64,000 nt of DNA from Isoetes taiwanensis (taxonomy: Eukaryota > Streptophyta > Lycopodiopsida > Isoetales > Isoetaceae): assembly GCA_021234155.1 (NCBI GenBank), contig JAJEKV010000070.1, positions 5,713,311 through 5,777,310 of the forward strand, read 5' to 3'. Shown here in pieces: positions 57,161 through 64,000 of the stretch. Numbering within the stretch: the stretch's first letter is position 1; every line of letters starts with the position of its first letter. Below the pieces are notes generated by a model. The model was not told the DNA's origin and ran no database searches. It saw only the letters and a program-made list of their open reading frames with translations. The translations under genes were made by a program, and so were the position numbers.

Positions 57161-58437
57161 GTTTAAAGCAAAATCTGCCACTGTTTCTTGTTTCTTGCCT
57201 TTGCAGAGTTTAAACAGGGCCAAATCCCTGGATATAGTGGCGCCCATTTAGGTAGCTCGTTGGAGCAATGCGGTTGCAAATATCTGAGCAGCGGAGCTTG
57301 CCTTGCCTGGCCACCGATTGAATACATGGAGCTCATATTTTCGGGGAATGCCAATACCTACATTAGATATTTCTTCTCATGCTTTTGCATTATGTTCGCA
57401 GATTTGACAAAGTTTAGCTAGGGAAACAGCTCCTGCTCTGGCAAAACGAATGTTTGCTCTAGCGAAGCTCCAGCTGCAACGGAGCTTCTGTCGGCCATGG
57501 CTCTTCTCCAAGATACACTGTAATCACGTCAACGTCACGAAATATTCGAGGTTACCGCAATAAATGCTTTATAATCAATGAATGCACAGGTTATTAAGTG
57601 GCCGCAATAAATGCTTTATATAAGTAATAAATGCACACAGTACACGTGCCATGTTTTAAGAATTTTGAAGGAACAAAATGAAGGAGAACAGAAATTAGAC
57701 ACTCAATTACATAGGAAGGATAGTGTCCATTGATCAAGTGATAATTTTTCTAAGTTTATTGATCCATTCTCCATAATTAGAATTGCAATGTAACTGAAGC
57801 ATTATGGTTATAAGATAGTGAATATTGGCTCTGTCACAATGCAACATTTGGACTCTATTATTTCATTGCTAAGTGTAAGGGCATGTGATTGCACAACCCT
57901 TATAAAACAGTTTGTGATTGCAACAAATAAAACCATGCTCTCCTTAACATAACTCGCTATGTGACCATGAGTGCACTATAAGAAACTCAATGGAGAGAGT
58001 TAAAGAGGGCACTTGGTCTACATAAGAGATATATATAAAAGCTAAGTGGGAGATGAATAAATTGTTGCCAATGCCCTAAGATATATATAAAAGCTAAGCG
58101 AGAGATGAATAAGTTATTGCCAATGCCCTGTTATTTGAAGTGGTTACCAAGCTTTTGAACAATTCTCAACTGCTGGCCCTCCCCGCCATCTCTCCATTTT
58201 GCCTCTAGATCTGAATCAGAGATAAAACGGACAAAGTCTTACCATGGCAATCCAATGATATCACTATTCCCTTGGATTTGGGGAACCACTTATCCACTAA
58301 TTCATCCAGCATGTTCCTCTTTCCTTCATTACATTTGCAGCCAATACTGTGTTGTCCTTGGACTTCTAAATATTGCTACAACTTATACCAGACCTGACCT
58401 ATCTAAGCCAATACCATGTTGATCCGAAGCAATCGCA
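57161..58437. other. Unassigned
   Basis: Short frames only. Two tandem-like copies of ATATATATAAAAGCTAAG(T/C)GGGAGATGAATAA occur near 58,030 and 58,085. Confidence 0.5.
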
Positions 58438-58605
58438 TTGTTTTTAAACTGCCTCCTTCACTATCCTGCTGGAACAACTATTTATGGATTATTTTATCAG
58501 AGCAAAGACACTCCGTTCTTGTACAGATTCTTTGATGCTGACTGGAAAGGGAATACAGATGATCAAAAATCCACTTCTGAATTTATGTTCACATTTAAAA
58601 TGCAC
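58438..58605 (+). pseudogene. Ty1/copia RNase H fragment
   Basis: The frame reads AGTTIYGLFYQSKDTP, then FDADWKGNTDDQKSTSEFMF, the highly conserved copia RNase H segment (YSDADWAGDxDDRKSTSG). Only about 45 codons are recognisable. No LTRs or other copia domains are nearby, so it is an isolated relic. Confidence 0.8.
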
Positions 58606-58739
58606 CAACTCCACCTACAGCTCACAGTGGCATCTTTTCACAATCATGCCAATCTGGTCAGTATAAAAAAAAGAAACATGTCTGTTAATAGACTACCTTA
58701 TAGCAATATTTGTATGCTCGGCGTAGGCAACAGCTAGAT

Positions 58740-59371
58740 GATGCAATAAAAACTTGAAGGTGAAAGAGACATTGATAAACGATCGATCAATATCAAGCCC
58801 TGTAAGAAATTAAATGCTTAATAAAGCAACTTCAGGCTTTAGTATGAAAGGAGCTGTGGATTTACTTTAATGCTAAATCGCAAGAAATGTTGAATTAAGA
58901 ATTGAGAATTTTTCTCATGGTGGAATACTTTCTAAACTGGTAGCAAAATGCAGCTTACAGAATATATGTTGCAGCTATTAAAAAGGACAATAATTCAATT
59001 CTCCAAATTGCTACCTCAAATTTGAGGAGGCTTTTGTTCTGAAATATTCTAAATTACTCTTCAAGTATTTTGCTGCCTGAAGTAGTCCTACCCTTTCTTC
59101 CAGGCAAAATGCACAAAATGTTACAAAATAGCATTATTAACAGCAAGCAAAATTGTAAGGTGATGGAAATTTAAAGTGCTCCATACAGAAGCAACATATA
59201 TTTTTTGCTTTTCCTTCCTTGATGCCCGTACAATTTTATCATTATGAAGTTTCATATGCTATAAGAGGCTGCAGAGCACTTAGGACGGTGAAAGACTCTC
59301 CAAAAGCTTAGTCCTTTTTAGTTTGATTACCTTATATCAGGAACTCCTCAGCCTTGTAGAACTTTAAAGGT
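58740..59371. other. Unassigned
   Basis: AT-rich. No gene or repeat recognised. Confidence 0.45.
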
Positions 59372-61043
59372 GAAAGAATAGAATAGAATAGAATAGTTTT
59401 TTTAACGTCCACGGATAGGTCATGGGACCCATACAATGGGCTAGTACAATCATTACTACTAGGATTAAAAAACCCCTGCCTCGAAAGTTTTTCAAGGGAA
59501 AAACCTTTGCAATAATGATGATACTAGACAAGCAGAGATAATGACTACTGAGGGCTCAGTAATTGCCGACGTTTGTCTAGAACCTCATGTATAATGCCAA
59601 GTCATGCACATATGGTGCTCTGAGAAGTTGTGGAAGCGTGGAATGGAATGCTAAGGTCAAAAAATGATTCCGGACTATCTCAAAAGCAGGGCAACTCAGA
59701 AGAGTATGGCTTTCATCTTCAATAACCTGTAACTGGCAACAGGCACATAGTCTCGCTTCTCGCGGTAATTGCGGCCGCTCCCATCTATCTGTCTCAATCC
59801 GTAGCCTGTGGAACCCCGTGCGAATTGATGCAATAGCTACAAGCTTGTTCCTGGACAATGAAGCAAGCAAATAAGCTTGGGGCCCTGGTGCCAAGGTGGG
59901 ATTTATGTGTGCATGATAATGACCAGTTTTCACTTGAGCCAAAGTAACTGTGTCCCATATCTTTTGAGAAAAACGACCATTGAGATATTGTTGCAAAAGC
60001 TCAGGATCAGAACTGGCAAGCATCAGGCAGTGCTCTGGTTGCACAGCCCAACGGGCAAACCATGTAGTGCAATGCTCTTTCCAACATCGTTTCAAACGCT
60101 GAGGAGATTGAGCCATGGCAAGTGCAAGGACATGATACCTAACATCATCCATGTGGTGCACCTTGCAGATATAATGGAGATGGCGCTTCATGGCAGAATG
60201 TTGAAGAGGCCAAAAACCTGTCTCTTGTAAAAGAATAGCATAGGGTACCGTTGTTTTAACTCCGAGGCTGTAAGTGAGAAAAGACTTTTGCACCCGCTCC
60301 AAGCTCTCCCAAGCACTAGCACTAATGGCAGGCCCCCACACTTCAGAACCATACAGTAAAACAGGCTCTACCAAAGCCCGAAACAAGTGGGCTTTCCGTG
60401 GCCAATCATGAATTTCTGCGTGAAAACAATTATTTTGCATTGCATAGAGTGCTCTCCATCCAGCAGCTACCCGCTTGGTAATACACTATTCCCAAAGTGT
60501 GTTCTTACAGAATTCTACACCAAGATACTTGTAGCTATCTACATCTTCAACTTCGCGGCTATCATAGTGCATAGGGGGAACATTGTGACGAGAAGATTGA
60601 ACTACCAAAAGCTTGGTCTTTTGGAGATTAACACGCAGACATGTGTTCTCATAGAAACTGTGCAGAGCATGTAAATGTTGCTGCATACTAGCAGCGGTAT
60701 GTGCCAGAAGTAAAACGTCATCAGCATACATAAGTTGCCGAATGACATAGTGTGCCAAATATGGACCTCCGCCGCCATGATTATCAAGCCATTCTTCTAA
60801 TTGATCAATGTACAAGCCAAAGAGTATAGGAGATAGAGGGCAACCCTGACGAACTCCAATATTGCTAGTGATTTGAGTACCTGATGCTGGAAATTTAGCA
60901 AAAACCCTTTCATAGAGCCGATAAACTGCATTTTGAAGATCTTGTGGAACCCCAAGTGCCTGCAAGCGCTGCCAAAGAAGCTCGCGTGGTACTGTATCAA
61001 AAGCAGAAGTAAAATCCACAAAGCATATATAGAGGTCAAGAAC
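59372..61043 (-). mobile_element. 5'-truncated LINE with pentamer tail
   Basis: On minus the element begins mid-RT at about 61,043 and ends in a (TATTC)n/A-tract tail at 59,372-59,400. One frame, with a single in-frame TAG at about 60,486, covers: LYICFVDFTSAFDTV (RT palm), GVRQGCPLSPILFGLYIDQL, MYADDVLLLAH (YADD active site), YKYLGVEFC, LLYGSEVWG, and a C-terminal cysteine/histidine motif CACCQLQVIEDESHTLLSCP. It lacks the L1 consensus of the neighbouring element, and its tail is not simple poly-A. It is probably from another LINE clade. Such fragments arise from incomplete target-primed reverse transcription. Confidence 0.88.
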
Positions 61044-61439
61044 ACTTGACCTTCATCAAGTTCAAATTGGCCAAATAGATATCGAAATAGAAGTGGTCCC
61101 GATTGAAGATTTGCCCCTTTATAACATAGATCTAAAGCAGAATAGGAGGTTTCCAGATGTGGTAGAAACCTTCAGAGCTCTCGCATTTTGAAAGTCGATG
61201 GCTTCTTAGCAAAAGGAAATGCCATAGCTAACCTCTTGGTGGTGTAGAAGAAATAGGCTTGAGCCATGGCCTCAAACAGAAGACGTCGCCACAGGTAGGG
61301 CACGATGACGCCCAACAAATCCCTACAAAGAATATCACCACAAATAGTGAATTTGCGATTGTCTGGAATTCCTATCACTAAAGTAGGAAGGGAGAGAAGC
61401 ATTTCTTTTGCCTGCAGAAGAATCTGAAATAAAGGATTT
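61044..61439. other. Boundary sequence between two LINEs
   Basis: Carries a 76-codon minus frame (MLLSLPTLVIGIPDNRKFTI) without family match, possibly the end of the L1 reading frame or an inserted piece. Confidence 0.4.
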
Positions 61440-63232
61440 TCAAATATATTTACCAGCTAAGGCACAGGCTTGTAAATGAAGATTTTTACAGCTTAACCCT
61501 CCTAGATACTTGGCTCTAGCTACTGAGTTCCAATTTTCCAAGTGGGATCCTTTCCATATGAAGTTTCTGATAATTTTCTCTAGCTCAATATAAATGCCCT
61601 TTGGAGCAACTAGAGCAGATGAAAAGTATATGTGAGAGCTAGCCAAGACAAAATTTGCAATAAGAGTCCTTCCTGCAAAAGATAAGCACCTTCTATAATT
61701 ATTTAGCTTTCTCGTAATTCTGTCAATAATAGGTTGCCAAAGACCTTTTAAGCAAGAATCTAAGAAGAGAGGCATTTCCAGCAATATAGAAGCTTGATTG
61801 CAGTTTAGAACCTTAATATTAGCAAAGTATGAATGATTGATGTCACCAATAATAGTGCATTTGGCCAAATTCAGATAAACTCTGATTGATAGTCTCAAGA
61901 AAGAACTAGAGATATTGGCATCCAAAAAAGCAAAAGTATCATCAGCATATTGAGAGATGGTGAGAGAATCATTATTATTTGGCATTTTAAGACCAGTGAT
62001 CCTTCCTAAAGCTTGAAAGTGCAGAATAGCCCTGGTTAGCATTTCAGCCACAATTAAAAAAAAAAGATAAGGAGCAAGGGGACAACCTTGTCTTACACCA
62101 CGAGATAAAGGAAAAAATTGAGAAGGTGTGCCATTTATGATAAAAGCAGAATTGGAATTGATATTCAGACCATGAATGAGCAACTTAAGCTTAAGATGAA
62201 AGCCAAATTTGGTTGGAACAAAGTCTAGAAAATCCCATCTCACTGTATCAAAAGCACGCTTAAAATCCAATTTAAGGAGCACACAATTTTGATTGGATAT
62301 TTTATTCCAATGACGGCCTTCCATAGCAGCAATGTAATTGTCCAAAATGAATCGATTTGGAAGAAAGGCAAATTGATACTAAGAGATATTTTTCTGCAGA
62401 TAAGCCTTGATCCTATTAGCTATAATTTTAGCACAGATTTTGTAAGAAGTATTAGTAAGAGAGATAGGTCTCCAATCAGAGCAGAGGGATTATCCACTTT
62501 AGGAATGAGAGCAATGAAACCAGCTGAGATGGAAGGATGAAGATGATTAGCCTCCCAAAATCCTCTAACCATGGAAAGAAGATTACATTTCATAATATCC
62601 CAAAAGTGAATATAAAATTCACTTGACAGACCATCAGGGCCAGGAGATTTGTTGTTTCCAAAGGATTTCAGAATTTTGAGAACTTCCTCTTCATTAGGAG
62701 GATTAATTATAGAATCATCCATACAATCAAGTGAAGAAGGAATTATATTGTTCATAAGGGCTAAGAAATCCCTTTCTCTGGTAGAATCAATTTGTTGAGG
62801 AGGCACCTTTGAAAACAGAGAGGCATAATTTTCCTGAAAGAAAGATTTAATGAGCTTAGGATCATCTAGAGTAGTGCCTATATCAGTTCTCATTTGTGTG
62901 ATTGAGTTTCTAAGCAGCTTAATTTTATCCATTTTGAAAAAGAATTTGGAGCTACCAAAATCCATTAATATGAAGATTAGGATTATAAGGATCTTCTTGA
63001 AGAAGGGACCTAATTTCTCTCATTTGAGAGAGAAAACCTTCCTTCTCTTTTAGTCCCGACAGATGTCTACTCTTAGACCATTCCTTAATCCAACTCTTAA
63101 TCAGCTTGATTTTGCAATAATACTTTTTCATAGATTGGCCATTGCTATCAATGTGAATATTCTGGTAGAAATCTCTAAAATCTTTGACAAAGGAGTCATT
63201 GTCTAGTAGACCACAATTGAACTTATAGGAAA
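61440..63232 (-). mobile_element. L1-type LINE reverse transcriptase, fragment
   Basis: Two long frames on minus plus broken sequence upstream. First (62,965-62,420): MDKIKLLRNSITQMRTDIGT, then NKSPGPDGLSSEFYIHFWDI and SAGFIALIPK, the finger region (the NDNKSPGPDG motif). After a shift near 62,420 comes the palm (62,345-61,440): LLKLDFKRAFDTVRWDFLDF, RGVRQGCPLAPYLFFLIVAE, SQYADDTFAFLD, and the L1 thumb/connection (YRRCLSFAGRTLIANFVL, YLGGLSCKNLHLQACALAGK). Its 5' side ends at the Helitron terminus at 63,233, so the endonuclease is missing. It belongs to the plant L1 clade. Confidence 0.9.
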
Positions 63233-63260
63233 CTAGTTATGGTGCCCGGCGTTGTCGGGC
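63233..63260 (-). mobile_element. Helitron 3' terminus 2 (element body to the right)
   Basis: On minus: hairpin GCCCGAC-AAC-GCCGGGC (7-bp stem with one G-T type mismatch, 63,244-63,260), seven bases, then CTAG and a target T. The spacing is the same as terminus 1. The Helitron runs to the right edge of the window and cuts the L1 RT. Confidence 0.7.
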
Positions 63261-64000
63261 TTTAGTAATGATTTGAGGAGGTGGTTGTTTCGGTGTTGGC
63301 TAGAGTGGCTTTCGGAGGGCAAGTGTAATATAGAGCAAGGCTTTAAGATTCAAAAATAAAGAACCATTGTGCAATCTTGGATGTTAAACTGTACAAATGT
63401 TACAGAACATTGTTTCTGTTTATATGTGAGCTTTAGCAACTGTGAACTTTGATTGTTCTTTTTGTTTAGGGAAGTACAATGTGCTACATTGGAATGCTAT
63501 GTGGATGCCAATGCAAGTGTTTGTTTGGTTGGATTATAAGTACAAATGGAATGTTCATTCAGTTGGTTTTTCTAAATATCAATCAACATATGAAGTTGTT
63601 CATATCTATTAGCTATAGCTAGGTAAAGGGTCTTCCCGCTAAAGGGTTTTGTGAATGATTACCTTGAGTCATTTGAAAAGGTATCAATACATGAAATTCT
63701 ACAATTTTTTAATATGTTGGCCATATAGAAATAGGATTTTGGCTATTTGTAAATAATTACCTTGAATTATTTGAAAAAGTAGCAATACATATAATAATTC
63801 CATAATTTCTTGACATGTTGGCCATATAGAAATAGGATTTTGGCTACTTGAACAATGATAAGGATTACTTGAACCAAAGTGGGAAAAATATCATTTGTCT
63901 AGACACATTTATTCGTTTGCGTTACGATGAAAGGGCCAAAACATATTCATCAATTATGTTTTCCTCCTTTCTGAATGCAGTGTAAATGGGGCTTTTCTTT
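63261..64000. other. Helitron interior to window edge
   Basis: No gene is seen. A roughly 100-base tandem duplication at about 63,653-63,854 shares TTGGCCATATAGAAATAGGA and TTTTGGCTA. Confidence 0.5.

Overview
The window looks like a piece of a large, repeat-dense land-plant nuclear genome. The evidence is a PLATZ-type plant zinc-finger gene, plant-type gene remnants (UDP-glycosyltransferase, lipid phosphate phosphatase, leucine-rich repeat protein, probable tau-class glutathione transferase), a Ty3/gypsy element with an extra RNase H domain, hAT, Helitron, L1 and copia remnants, and spliceable exons. Two things hint at a non-flowering vascular plant (fern or gymnosperm), but the sequence does not settle this: a LINE with a pentamer tail that does not look like plant L1, and a DDE transposase resembling DUF7869 proteins. 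There are no rRNA, tRNA, CRISPR or operon features.

Layout. 1-7 kb: an 840-bp polypyrimidine tract, a 60-bp hairpin repeat seen twice, one 789-bp LTR-like repeat, tandem modules with inverted ends, and a minisatellite. 7.05-12.35 kb: a decayed Ty3/gypsy retrotransposon on the minus strand (gag, protease, RNase H, RT, integrase). The second 789-bp repeat lies at 13.7-14.5 kb. 15.9-16.3 kb: a lipid phosphate phosphatase pseudogene. 17.4-17.9 kb: an intact, intronless PLATZ-like gene, the best host gene candidate.

19,428-31,689 is a 12.26-kb DNA transposon with 32-bp perfect inverted ends and a TTAG target duplication. It has a broken DDE transposase-like gene on the plus strand and an unidentified, spliced second gene region on the minus strand. 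To its right are remnants of a kinase-like gene, a DExH-box helicase and a second hAT transposase. 39.29-40.78 kb is a small inverted-repeat element containing a leucine-rich-repeat gene fragment.

43,768-52,534 is an 8.77-kb hAT transposon with 13-bp perfect terminal repeats and a perfect 8-bp duplication (ATATTAAG). It carries a BED/DUF659/hAT-dimerisation transposase on the plus strand. On the minus strand it carries a protein-kinase-like gene with its catalytic residues in place, plus an unrecognised 229-aa ORF, and there are three long hairpins between the two halves. The hAT sits inside one copy of the inverted-end module family also found at 5.3-6.3 kb.

53-64 kb: an L1 ORF1-like gene cut off at a Helitron 3' terminus, fragments resembling glutathione transferase and glycosyltransferase, a copia fragment, a 5'-truncated LINE, and an L1 RT that is also cut off by a Helitron 3' terminus. 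The main novelty candidates are the two large cargo-carrying DNA transposons: the 12-kb TTAG element and the kinase-bearing hAT. Many ORFs here are broken by one-base shifts, so either decay or uncorrected long-read errors must be considered.
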